Source: Bacillus pumilus (GTDB lineage: Bacteria > Bacillota > Bacilli > Bacillales > Bacillaceae). From it: a stretch of 64,000 nt of DNA. Below the pieces are notes generated by a model. That model ran no database searches, was not told the DNA's origin, and saw only the letters and a list, made by a program, of their open reading frames with translations. The stretch is taken from contig NZ_CP047089.1 in assembly GCF_009937765.1 (NCBI RefSeq), forward strand, positions 2,540,272 to 2,604,271. The letters run 5' to 3'. Within the stretch, counting starts at the first letter, position 1. Every line of letters begins with the position of its first letter. This document shows positions 9,396 through 18,361 of the stretch, one piece after another. A program made the translations under genes and the position numbers.

Positions 9396-12300
9396 TACAA
9401 CGAATCACTATCATGGCGCAGAAATTGCTGTTATCGGTCTTGCAGGTCGTTTTCCAGGGGCCAAAAATGTAGATGAGTACTGGGAGAATCTGAAAAAGGG
9501 CAAAGAAACCATCTCCTTTTTTACAGAAGAAGAATTACGGCGTGAAGGTACAGATGAAGCTTTATTAAAAAACCCCCGTTTTGTTAAAGCAAAAGGGATG
9601 CTAGATGATGTGGATTTATTTGATGCAGATTTCTTTGACTATACACCAAAGGAAGCGGCAATGATGGACCCTCAGTTCAGACTGTTTCATGAATGTGTTT
9701 GGACGGCGCTTGAAGACGCTGGTTACGATCCGTTTGAATATAAAGGGCAAATTGGTCTTTATACAGGTGCAGGGATCAATACAGAATGGGTGATGAGAGC
9801 ACTTCAAGGGGCGGCGCAAGGTGAGGATTCGAAAACACTAGAAGCTGCCGTTCTGAATATGCGTGATTATTTAGCGACGATGATTTCATATAAATTAAAT
9901 CTGAAGGGACCGAGTATGGTGGTACAAACCGCCTGCTCGACCTCGATGGTGTCGATTCATTTAGCCGTTCAGGCTTTATTAAGCGGCGACTGTCATATGG
10001 CAGTTGCAGGCGGCGTGTCCATTCGCCTGCCGCAAAAATCGGGCTATCTGTATCAAGAAGGCATGATCCATTCATCTGACGGACATTGCCGCGTCTTTGA
10101 TAACAAAGCAGATGGAACCGTTTTTGGTGATGGTGCAGGAGCCGTTATTTTAAAAAATTTAGAGGATGCCATTGAAGACGGCGATCACATTTATGCTGTC
10201 ATTAAAGGATCATCTATTAATAATGACGGAAATAGAAAAGTAGGATATACAGCGCCGAGTACGAAAGGTCAAGTTTCAGCGATTAAGACAGCACTTCGAA
10301 TGGCTGAGGTGGAACCTGAAACCATTTCGTACATTGAAGCACATGGAACGGGGACAACTCTTGGAGATCCAATCGAAATTGAAGCGCTCAAGCAAGCGTT
10401 TGATACAGATAAAAAAGGCTTTTGCCGCATTGGTTCTGTCAAATCGAATGTTGGTCATTTGAATGATGCATCAGGTGTCGCCGGTTTTATTAAAACTGTT
10501 TTAAGCTTAAAGCATCAAGTGATTCCGCCGACCATTCATTTTGAAACACCAAATGAAAAAATTGAGTTTGTCGATTCGCCTTTCGTTGTAAACACAGACT
10601 TGACGCCATGGAGCACGCAGGAATCTCCTCGCCGGGCAGGTGTAAGTTCATTTGGGATTGGTGGAACAAATGCTCATGTCATTTTAGAAGAAGCACCTAA
10701 TACACGTGTTGCCGCAGATAACCCTGAGGAGAATGAACTGCTTTTATTATCTGCCAAAACACCAGCTGCTCTTGAAAAAATGACGGATCGCCTTGCGGAC
10801 TACTTACTCCAGCATCAGCAGCAAGTTCGTCTAAGGGACATTGCCCATACGTTGCAGACAGGGCGCCATCATTTTCCGCATAAACGTGTCATTCTTGGAA
10901 GTAACACGGCTGATATGTTACAAGCGCTCAATCAAAGGTCAAAAGAAGTGGTCAAGACGGCCAGCTCCCAAACATCGAGCCGCCCAGTCGTCTTTCTTTT
11001 CCCAGGCCAAGGATCTCAGTATGTAGACATGGGGCGTCAGCTTTATGATAAATATCCAGTCTTTAAGGAAGCGCTGGATCAATGCTTGAATCAATTCAAA
11101 CAGCATGTCTCAGTTGACCCATTCAGCATTTTATTCTCAACAGAAACAAGTGATGATCGTCAGCTGATCAACCAAACAGAATATACACAACCGATTCTGT
11201 TTAGTGTCGAATACGCTTTGGCTAAATTGCTAATTCATTTTGGCGTCAAACCGCAGGCACTGATTGGTCACAGTATTGGAGAATATACGGCTGCTGCGGT
11301 ATCTGGTTTACTATCTGTTGAAGATGCTGTAGATCTTGTGGCTTACCGCGGACAGCTCATTAGCCAGCTTCCAAAAGGCTCCATGCTGAGCGTTCCTTTG
11401 AGTGAACAGAACGTGCTGCCGTATTTAACAGATGATCTGTCACTTGCAGCAGTAAATGGTCCTGAATTGTGCGTATTGTCAGGTGAGACCGCGGCCATTG
11501 ATGCACTTGCTGAGAAACTGGAGGCTGCTGGACATGGATGTAGAAAGCTTCACACCTCTCATGCCTTCCATTCTAAAATGATGGATGACATCCTGCCATC
11601 ATTTAAAGAAAAGGTTGCCGAGTATCAATTGAATGCACCGTCTATCCCGTATATTTCTAACGTCACAGGTACGTGGATTGACCATGAAGCAGTGCAAGAT
11701 CCAGCGTATTGGGCTCATCATTTGCGGCAAGCAGTTCGTTTCCGCGATGGAGCGGAGACATTATTAACGGAGCTTGATCCTATTTTCGTTGAAGTCGGGC
11801 CGGGGAATACGTTAAGTGCCTTTATTCGCCAAGCTTCAAAGGAACATCATCAGCAGCCAATTCCATTGATGCGTCATCCTAAAGAAGAGGCAGCTGACGA
11901 CCGCTACCTGCTGGGAAAAATGGGTGACATCTGGCTTCAAGGGGTGCCAGTTGACTGGACAAAATTGCGAAATCAGACATCAAATCAAAAAGTATCCTTG
12001 CCGACCTATCCGTTTGAACGACAACGATATTGGATTGAAAAGGTAGATACAGCCGCATTATCTTCATCCTCAGGTGTACAAATGGTGGTGCCAAAGGATA
12101 ACAAAAGGCAGGAAATAGAAGAAAACAATGAAGTCCATGCCGCCGCATCGAATGATATTGAGGCAACGTTACAGCGGATGTGGAAAGACATTTTAGGAAT
12201 TGAAAAGGTAGAAAGAGATGACCATTTCTTTGAGCTTGGCGGACATTCGTTAAATGCCACAGGTCTGATTTCTCAAATTCACAAAGAGTTTGGTGTAGAG

Positions 12301-15300
12301 CTAACGCTTACAGACATGTTTAACAACCCGACAATTGAAAAGCTTCAAGCATTCATTGAAAAGGCTGAGAAGCATCAATATTTCAAGATTGAACCAGTCG
12401 AAAAGAAAGACACGTATCCATTATCTGCTGCTCAAAGACGGACATTCCTCATTCATCAGCGTATTGGTCAAGTGACCTCTTACAACATGCCGATGGCACT
12501 GAGATGTAAAGGGGAAATTGACGTCGAGCGCTTTGAGCAGACCTTCAAGCAATTAATTGATCGTCATGAAACATTGCGAACAACTTTTGAATTAAAAGAT
12601 GGTGAACCGGTTCAGCGGGTCCATGATGACTTCCAGTTTGCTGTTGAAATGACAGAGTCTGATGAAGAAGGATTAGAAGCACAAATTGATGAATTCATTC
12701 GTCCATTTGACTTAAAGGCTGCACCATTGATCCGTGTGCGTTTTGTGAAAATCGCAGCACGTGATCACCTCTTATTAGTCGATATGCATAATATTGTGGC
12801 GGATGGAGCGAGCATGAACATCTTTATTAAAGAATTTACTGAGCTCTATCGAGGGGAAACCTTGCCGGAACTCACTGTTCAATATAAAGATTATGCAGAA
12901 TGGCAAGATAAATATTTCCGCAGCGAGATGTTTCAAAAGCAGCAGGATTATTGGAAGCAGCAAATTGGCTCAAATGTGCCAACTTTGACAATGCCATATG
13001 ATTTCGAACGGAAGGAACAATCCTTCTTAGGAAGAGCGATCAAATTCAATATTGAACCACACATCGTTGAGAAAATTGAACAGCTCGCTGAACGGTATCA
13101 GCTGACCAACAACGTCATCTTGTTCCAGCTGTATGGGCTACTGCTTTCACGTTATGCGGATCAAGAGGAATTGATTGTCGGCTCACTTGTGGCTGGAAGA
13201 CGTCATGCTGATATCGAGCATACAATAGGCATGTTTACGAACTTCCTGCCAATTAAGCTAGACATGGGACAAGACGCAACCTTTACAGAGCAACTGGCGC
13301 AGACAAAGCAAGTGCTGCTGGCTGCATATGACCATCAAGAGTATCCATTTGATCAAATGGTTGAACATCTGAATCCAAAAACAAGACCGCACCGCAATCC
13401 ATTCTTTGATACAATGCTTATTTACCATAATGAGTACGATCCGAATATTAAAATTGAAGCCGATGGACTAACATTCGAAACGCATGAGTTTGCAAAGGGG
13501 ATTTCCAAACTCGATATGAAAATGGATGTTGTCAGAGAAGTAACAGGGGAGTTAAAGTGCGTCCTTCAGTACAATCTTGCGCTGTTTAAACATGAGACAA
13601 TGCAAGCGTTTGTTAAGCACTTCGAGCAATTGGTTGAACAGGCTGTTCAAGCACCTGATCAACTGCTCAAGGATTTCGTTGTTCTTTCACAGGAAGAAGA
13701 ACAAGAAGCAAAAGAGAAAAGGGAGCGTGCAGAGGAAAAAGCACCGCTCGTACTAGCGGTCAGTTCAACATTTACAGCAGACCCAATCGCACCTTACATT
13801 CAGTACTGGACCAAACAGTTTGACGTGAAGCTTGATGTTCAATTTGCACCGTATGGGCAGGTATATCAGGAGTTACTAAATGAGCGCAGCCTGATCTCAC
13901 AGAAGAAAAACGGTGCGAACCTTCTGCTGATTCGTTTAGAGGATATCACTGGTCCAGCTCATCTTTCACTAGAAGAAAAGAAAAAACTGGCTTCAGAGCA
14001 TGCTGAAGAACTTGCAAACGTTCTGAAATCAAAAACGAAACATAACCTATATTTTGTTGGGATTCTGCCGATAAGTGTTTCTCTTAAAGATACGTTGCAA
14101 GATGTGGAACAAGAGTGGATTGATCAATTATCTGAGATAGAAGGTGTGCAATTGATCGACTGCCGCCAGCTTGCGCAGCAATATCAGATAGATGCCATCT
14201 TTGATGAAAAAGGAGAGCAAGCGGCACATCTCCCATTCACGGAAGTCTTTTGTGGAGCCATTGGTACAAAAGTCGCACGCGAATTCATTGCATGGCAAGG
14301 TGCACCATTTAAGGTAGCGGCCATTGATTGTGATCACACGCTTTGGAGAGGTGTCGTCTCAGAAGACGGTGTAGAAGGTATTGAAATTACGCCAGAACAT
14401 CAAATGCTTCAGCGCTTTTTAAAACAAAAGCAACAAGAGGGTCTCTTGCTTGTCTTAAGTAGCAGGAATAATGAAGAAGATGTGTGGCACGTGTTTGAAA
14501 ACCACCCAGATATGATTTTGCAAAAAGACGATATTGTCGACTGGCGAATCAATTGGGAAAGTAAACCGGCACATCTGAAAGAGATGGCAGATTCACTGAA
14601 TCTTTCATTATCTCAGTTTATTTTCTTAGACGATGATCCTGCTCAGTGCTTGCGTATGAATGAAGAGCTGCCTGAAGTGATGACACTGCTGTTACCTGCC
14701 AATGAAAAAGCAATTCCATTATTCGCCCAGCATGCTTGGGCATTTGACCGCTATGATGTCACAGAAGAAGATAGAGGGCGAACAACGAGCTACAAGGCTG
14801 AAAAAGCTCGTCAAAAAGAGAAAGCAGAGTCGCCGTCAATGGAGCAATTTTTACAAGATTTGAATTTGAACATGAGTGTAACAGAGTGGGGAGAAAAGCA
14901 CCTTGCCCGCGTGGCGCAAATGAGCAGTCGCATTAACCAATTCCGCTTAAATGACAAGCGTTTTAATGAACAGCAGCTGAGAGAGCGGATGGAAAATGAG
15001 CAGATTCAGGGCTGGGTCATCGAGGCATCGGATCGCTTCAGTCATGAAGGAATTGTAGGGGCAATCTTGGCTCATCATGCAGGGGACACCTTGATCATTG
15101 ATGCATGGATGCTAAGCTGCCGTGCTCTAGGGAAAGGGATTGAGCAAAAATGTCTGACATGGCTTGCTGAATACAGCCGTCAGCACCAGCTTTCTTCTAT
15201 TGAATTCACATTTGTATCGACTGGACGTAATGAGCTGTTCAAGTCATTTATGAAAGAGCACCATATGCAGGAGATGGAGGAGCAGCAAACATACCGTATA

Positions 15301-15798
15301 CAAGTGGAAGAAATCGGTTCACTAAGTGATCACATTCAGATCGTTGAGCACCTGTCACCTCGTCAGCACTCGACTGAAGAAATAGAGGATCAAAGGGTGG
15401 AGACAGCAAATCATTCAGTTTCTGAAGGTTACACATGGGAAACGATTCAAACAGATCAAACGCTGCACAGCGGCTATGTAAAAGCCCTTAATGTACATGA
15501 TCAAGAAGGTCTTAGATCAATATTAAAGACGGAACTAACGCAGGATCATGGACTTTACGCACAGCCAACCAATGAACGCGAGGCATTGCTTCTTGAGATT
15601 TGGTGTGACATTCTTCATGTGGAAAAAGTAGGAATTGACAACGACTTTTTCGATTTAGGAGGAAATTCTTTACTTGCTGTCAAAATGGAAGTAGAGATTG
15701 AAAAGAAGGGTTGGTATGTTGATGATTTGAATTTTGCTGAAAAACACACCATTCGAGAATTAGCAAAATATATGAAGAGGGAGAATCAGCATGCATAA
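9388..15798 (+). CDS. PKS/NRPS-like synthase: KS-AT-ACP-C(substituted His)-FkbH-ACP
   Basis: Domains in order: KS (10-430, Cys183), AT (530-830, Ser629, malonyl-type HAFH), ACP1 (922-990, Ser954), an NRPS condensation-like domain (1010-1430), an FkbH-type HAD/glyceryl transferase (about 1455-2000) and a terminal ACP (2062-2130, Ser2094). The condensation motif HHxxxDG reads H1134-N-IVA-D1139-G, so the catalytic second His is Asn1135; the other C motifs look intact. FkbH shows the HAD Asp pair D1647/D1649 with T1651, a later FLDDD motif, and the acyl-carrying Cys1911 in LSCRAL. FkbH enzymes load glycerate from 1,3-bisphosphoglycerate onto an ACP, the first step toward hydroxymalonyl-ACP, an extender used in amicoumacin-type chains. 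There is no thioesterase, so release is presumably by aromatisation and lactonisation. Starts at ATG 9388 behind GAGAGGCGGA; its stop overlaps the kinase gene by 8 bases. By letter order probably amiM. Confidence 0.88.
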   Translation: MNDTTNHYHGAEIAVIGLAGRFPGAKNVDEYWENLKKGKETISFFTEEELRREGTDEALLKNPRFVKAKGMLDDVDLFDADFFDYTPKEAAMMDPQFRLFHECVWTALEDAGYDPFEYKGQIGLYTGAGINTEWVMRALQGAAQGEDSKTLEAAVLNMRDYLATMISYKLNLKGPSMVVQTACSTSMVSIHLAVQALLSGDCHMAVAGGVSIRLPQKSGYLYQEGMIHSSDGHCRVFDNKADGTVFGDGAGAVILKNLEDAIEDGDHIYAVIKGSSINNDGNRKVGYTAPSTKGQVSAIKTALRMAEVEPETISYIEAHGTGTTLGDPIEIEALKQAFDTDKKGFCRIGSVKSNVGHLNDASGVAGFIKTVLSLKHQVIPPTIHFETPNEKIEFVDSPFVVNTDLTPWSTQESPRRAGVSSFGIGGTNAHVILEEAPNTRVAADNPEENELLLLSAKTPAALEKMTDRLADYLLQHQQQVRLRDIAHTLQTGRHHFPHKRVILGSNTADMLQALNQRSKEVVKTASSQTSSRPVVFLFPGQGSQYVDMGRQLYDKYPVFKEALDQCLNQFKQHVSVDPFSILFSTETSDDRQLINQTEYTQPILFSVEYALAKLLIHFGVKPQALIGHSIGEYTAAAVSGLLSVEDAVDLVAYRGQLISQLPKGSMLSVPLSEQNVLPYLTDDLSLAAVNGPELCVLSGETAAIDALAEKLEAAGHGCRKLHTSHAFHSKMMDDILPSFKEKVAEYQLNAPSIPYISNVTGTWIDHEAVQDPAYWAHHLRQAVRFRDGAETLLTELDPIFVEVGPGNTLSAFIRQASKEHHQQPIPLMRHPKEEAADDRYLLGKMGDIWLQGVPVDWTKLRNQTSNQKVSLPTYPFERQRYWIEKVDTAALSSSSGVQMVVPKDNKRQEIEENNEVHAAASNDIEATLQRMWKDILGIEKVERDDHFFELGGHSLNATGLISQIHKEFGVELTLTDMFNNPTIEKLQAFIEKAEKHQYFKIEPVEKKDTYPLSAAQRRTFLIHQRIGQVTSYNMPMALRCKGEIDVERFEQTFKQLIDRHETLRTTFELKDGEPVQRVHDDFQFAVEMTESDEEGLEAQIDEFIRPFDLKAAPLIRVRFVKIAARDHLLLVDMHNIVADGASMNIFIKEFTELYRGETLPELTVQYKDYAEWQDKYFRSEMFQKQQDYWKQQIGSNVPTLTMPYDFERKEQSFLGRAIKFNIEPHIVEKIEQLAERYQLTNNVILFQLYGLLLSRYADQEELIVGSLVAGRRHADIEHTIGMFTNFLPIKLDMGQDATFTEQLAQTKQVLLAAYDHQEYPFDQMVEHLNPKTRPHRNPFFDTMLIYHNEYDPNIKIEADGLTFETHEFAKGISKLDMKMDVVREVTGELKCVLQYNLALFKHETMQAFVKHFEQLVEQAVQAPDQLLKDFVVLSQEEEQEAKEKRERAEEKAPLVLAVSSTFTADPIAPYIQYWTKQFDVKLDVQFAPYGQVYQELLNERSLISQKKNGANLLLIRLEDITGPAHLSLEEKKKLASEHAEELANVLKSKTKHNLYFVGILPISVSLKDTLQDVEQEWIDQLSEIEGVQLIDCRQLAQQYQIDAIFDEKGEQAAHLPFTEVFCGAIGTKVAREFIAWQGAPFKVAAIDCDHTLWRGVVSEDGVEGIEITPEHQMLQRFLKQKQQEGLLLVLSSRNNEEDVWHVFENHPDMILQKDDIVDWRINWESKPAHLKEMADSLNLSLSQFIFLDDDPAQCLRMNEELPEVMTLLLPANEKAIPLFAQHAWAFDRYDVTEEDRGRTTSYKAEKARQKEKAESPSMEQFLQDLNLNMSVTEWGEKHLARVAQMSSRINQFRLNDKRFNEQQLRERMENEQIQGWVIEASDRFSHEGIVGAILAHHAGDTLIIDAWMLSCRALGKGIEQKCLTWLAEYSRQHQLSSIEFTFVSTGRNELFKSFMKEHHMQEMEEQQTYRIQVEEIGSLSDHIQIVEHLSPRQHSTEEIEDQRVETANHSVSEGYTWETIQTDQTLHSGYVKALNVHDQEGLRSILKTELTQDHGLYAQPTNEREALLLEIWCDILHVEKVGIDNDFFDLGGNSLLAVKMEVEIEKKGWYVDDLNFAEKHTIRELAKYMKRENQHA

Positions 15799-16798
15799 AG
15801 ATGTAAAAGCCATATATGATGAATCAAAAATTTTAGATGAGGCCACTCATTTATACGGAGTCCAGCGAAGTGACATCCACTTTATCGCAGATGCAGAAAA
15901 CTATGTGTATGAACTTAAAAAAGACGGAGAGTCTTATATTTTAAAAATTACCCATACCATCCGCAGATCACCTGATTATATTTTAGGTGAAATGGAATGG
16001 CTCCATCACTTAGCGAAGGGCGGACTTTCGGTTGCGAAACCAATTGCTTCATTAAATGGCCGTGATATTGAACAAGTAGACGATGGGCAAGGCGGTTCAT
16101 TTTTACTGCGAGTCTATGAAAAAGCACCAGGCCACAAAGTCGAAGAGGCAGACTGGAATGATGAATTATTTTATGCCCTTGGACAGTACACAGGCCGCAT
16201 GCATAAACTGACAAAAAGCTATCAGCTGTCAGACCCACGATATAAAAGACAAGAGTGGGATGAAGAGGAGCAGCTTAAATTACGTAAGTATGTCCCAGCC
16301 GATCAGACGCTTGTGTTCGAACAAGCGGATCGGTTGATGGAAATGCTGGCAAAGCTTCCGAAAAATCAGGATACGTACGGATTGGTTCATGCGGATCTTC
16401 ATCACGGAAACTTCCACTGGGATCAAGGCAAAATTACGACCTTTGATTTCGATGATATCGGGTACAACTGGTTTATGAATGACATTAGCATATTGCTATA
16501 CAATGTGTTGTGGTACCCAGTCATTCCATACGAAGACAAAGCAGCATTTGCAGGGAACTTTATGAAGCAGTTCCTGAAAGGCTATCGTGAAGAGAATGAG
16601 CTTGGGGATGAGTGGCTTGCCTACATTCCTGACTTCCTTCGCTTACGTCACGTGCTAATCTATGGCTTGCTGCATCAAGCATTTGATTTGGCTACCATCG
16701 GAGAAGAAGAGAAGGGCATGCTCGCTAGTTTCCGCTCAGACATTGAACAAGCAGCACCGATTACGACGTTTGACTTTACAAAACTCAGTCAATCTTAA
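15791..16798 (+). CDS. amiN: Amicoumacin kinase AmiN (self-resistance; YerI family)
   Basis: 335-residue aminoglycoside-phosphotransferase/choline-kinase fold protein. The catalytic loop is H200-A-D202 through N207 (HxDxxxxN), followed by the metal-binding D219-F-D221; an N-lobe lysine lies in YILKI. AmiN phosphorylates the antibiotic's hydroxy-amino acid part in the cytoplasm and so protects the producer ribosome; the B. subtilis homologue is YerI. The assignment rests on family features, on its position as last gene of the PKS operon (8-base overlap with the synthase, GAGGGAG ribosome site) and on the adjacent phosphatase. YerI lies next to sapB in B. subtilis, and this gene is likewise separated from sapB only by the phosphatase. 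The alternative labels homoserine kinase or generic phosphotransferase do not explain the context. Confidence 0.85.
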   Translation: MHKDVKAIYDESKILDEATHLYGVQRSDIHFIADAENYVYELKKDGESYILKITHTIRRSPDYILGEMEWLHHLAKGGLSVAKPIASLNGRDIEQVDDGQGGSFLLRVYEKAPGHKVEEADWNDELFYALGQYTGRMHKLTKSYQLSDPRYKRQEWDEEEQLKLRKYVPADQTLVFEQADRLMEMLAKLPKNQDTYGLVHADLHHGNFHWDQGKITTFDFDDIGYNWFMNDISILLYNVLWYPVIPYEDKAAFAGNFMKQFLKGYREENELGDEWLAYIPDFLRLRHVLIYGLLHQAFDLATIGEEEKGMLASFRSDIEQAAPITTFDFTKLSQS

Positions 16799-16804
16799 CA
16801 TCAA

Positions 16805-16841
16805 AATCCCCGCCTATGTGATGAGGCGGGGATTGTTTTTT
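16805..16841. terminator. Bidirectional terminator between amiN and amiO
   Basis: Ten-base stem AATCCCCGCC / GGCGGGGATT with a 10-base loop, followed by a run of T on the plus strand and preceded by A-rich sequence. It ends the PKS operon and overlaps the phosphatase stop codon from the other side. Confidence 0.9.
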
Positions 16842-18246
16842 ATGGGCGATAGGTGGACGGTGATTCAATGATGTGGAACAAATTCTTTCCTTGCTTTGTA
16901 TTATCGATCCAACCTTGAAATGCTGCTTTCCCAGATCCATATGCATAGACAGGGACATCCTCACCTGTATGAGCAAAGGTTGTCCAGCCCGAGAAAGAAC
17001 GTTGATTAAAGATGTGTTGAATGCTGAGCTGAATCGCACTGGTCTTCCCTGATAGTGCTGCTTTCTCCACCTGAGAGATTTCCTCTTTTGTGAGCGTGAA
17101 ATCAATATTAGTGTGAAGGACATCACGTACCGATTGTCCGCCTGCGATTTTCTTTGCCATATACACAGGTGTTTTCTTCGCAGCTAGAATGGGGGCTGGG
17201 TCCCATTTATAGCCGGTTTCACTTGTCATGCCGTCTGCACCAAACGAAAAGCCGCCAGTCGCATGATCTGCTGTGATGACAACGAGGGTTTCTTGATCCT
17301 TTTTAGCGAATTGAAGAGCCGCTTGGACTGCTTTCTCAAAATCCTCCATTTCACTCATGGCGCCGACCACATCATTTTCATGTCCAGCAGAATCAATGGT
17401 ACTGCCTTCAAGCAACATGAAAAACCCATGCGAATTGTTTTGATTTAATTGGGTCAATGCTGCCTGTGTCATGTCTTTTAAAGTAGGCACATGCTTTGGA
17501 CGATCGATGGCTCGATCCAGCTCGTCCTCCTGGAATAAGCCGAGCATTTTCGCAGATGATTGGGAGGTTAAATCATCTTTTGACCTTAGAATGGAATACC
17601 CGCTTTTCTTAAATTCTTTCACAAGATCACGGTCCTTTCGGTCAAAATATTGCATTCCGCCACCTAGAAGGATATCAACTTTGTGCTCTCCATCTATTTT
17701 CTCATCAAAAAAGTGGTCTGCAATTTGTTCTTTGTTTTTTCGGGAGACGTTATGTGTCCCAAAAGCTGCAGGTGTCGCATCGGTGATGTCAGATGAGACA
17801 ACAAAGGCGGTTTTCATTTGTGCTTCCTTTGCTGCTTCAACGACACTTCTAAGAGGTTCTTTTTCTTGGTTGACGGCGATGGCATCATTGTATGTCTTTT
17901 TTCCAGTCGCCATGGCTGTGGCTGCGGCAGCTGAGTCGGTAATATTATCTCGAGGATCATCTGGGTGTGTGGTCTGCATCCCGACTAAATGCGGGTCCCA
18001 GACGGTTTGTGCTTTTGGAGAACCAAGCTTTTCTTGCTTGAATGTGCGGTAGGCTTTGATTACGGGCATCCCCATTCCATCGCCAACGATAAAAATAATA
18101 TTTTTAGGTACTTTCGTTTGTTTCTTGTCTGCTGCGTTTGTTGATACGGGAGTGACATAATGTGAGGTCAATAGAACAGCGAATACGAGAACTACTAGAA
18201 TTCCACTCATAAGAAAAATACGTTTTTTACGATTCATAGAGCCCAT
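16840..18246 (-). CDS. amiO: Alkaline phosphatase AmiO (exported reactivating phosphatase)
   Basis: 468-residue alkaline phosphatase. The N-terminus has basic residues, a hydrophobic stretch (about 9-27) and a small-residue region near residue 40, so it is exported or membrane-tethered. Metal and active-site motifs are visible: VGDGMG near residue 52, the phosphorylated Ser105 in TDSAA, HENDVV, TADHATGG and a late TTFAHTGEDVP. Start ATG 18246 follows AAGGGGA at 7-8 bases. In the ami cluster this enzyme removes the phosphate added by AmiN once the drug is outside the cell, regenerating the active antibiotic. Its position convergent with the kinase supports that role. A general PhoA/PhoB-type phosphate-scavenging enzyme is the alternative; no Pho box was recognised upstream. 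Confidence 0.8.
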   Translation of the reverse strand: MGSMNRKKRIFLMSGILVVLVFAVLLTSHYVTPVSTNAADKKQTKVPKNIIFIVGDGMGMPVIKAYRTFKQEKLGSPKAQTVWDPHLVGMQTTHPDDPRDNITDSAAAATAMATGKKTYNDAIAVNQEKEPLRSVVEAAKEAQMKTAFVVSSDITDATPAAFGTHNVSRKNKEQIADHFFDEKIDGEHKVDILLGGGMQYFDRKDRDLVKEFKKSGYSILRSKDDLTSQSSAKMLGLFQEDELDRAIDRPKHVPTLKDMTQAALTQLNQNNSHGFFMLLEGSTIDSAGHENDVVGAMSEMEDFEKAVQAALQFAKKDQETLVVITADHATGGFSFGADGMTSETGYKWDPAPILAAKKTPVYMAKKIAGGQSVRDVLHTNIDFTLTKEEISQVEKAALSGKTSAIQLSIQHIFNQRSFSGWTTFAHTGEDVPVYAYGSGKAAFQGWIDNTKQGKNLFHIIESPSTYRP

Positions 18247-18324
18247 GAAAAATCCCCTTTTATCATTTATTTCATAATTTGTATTTTATTTGAATAAAGG
18301 CATTGGTTCAACCCCTTTTCCTAT

Positions 18325-18361
18325 AAAAAAAGGTGATGAGACTTTTGCCTCATCACCTTTT
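18325..18361 (-). terminator. Terminator of sapB
   Basis: Thirteen-base stem AAAAGGTGATGAG / CTCATCACCTTTT with an 8-base loop, immediately after the sapB stop on the minus strand and followed there by a T run. It separates sapB from amiO. Confidence 0.85.

Noticed and set aside
15791..16798. Homoserine kinase or aminoglycoside phosphotransferase label for the kinase
   Set aside because: The fold is shared, but there is no threonine-pathway gene nearby, and the gene is coupled to the PKS operon and paired with a phosphatase, as for amicoumacin kinase.
17471..18052. 193-codon plus-strand open frame across amiO
   Set aside because: Serine/phenylalanine-rich reverse image of the phosphatase coding sequence, with no ribosome site or family resemblance.
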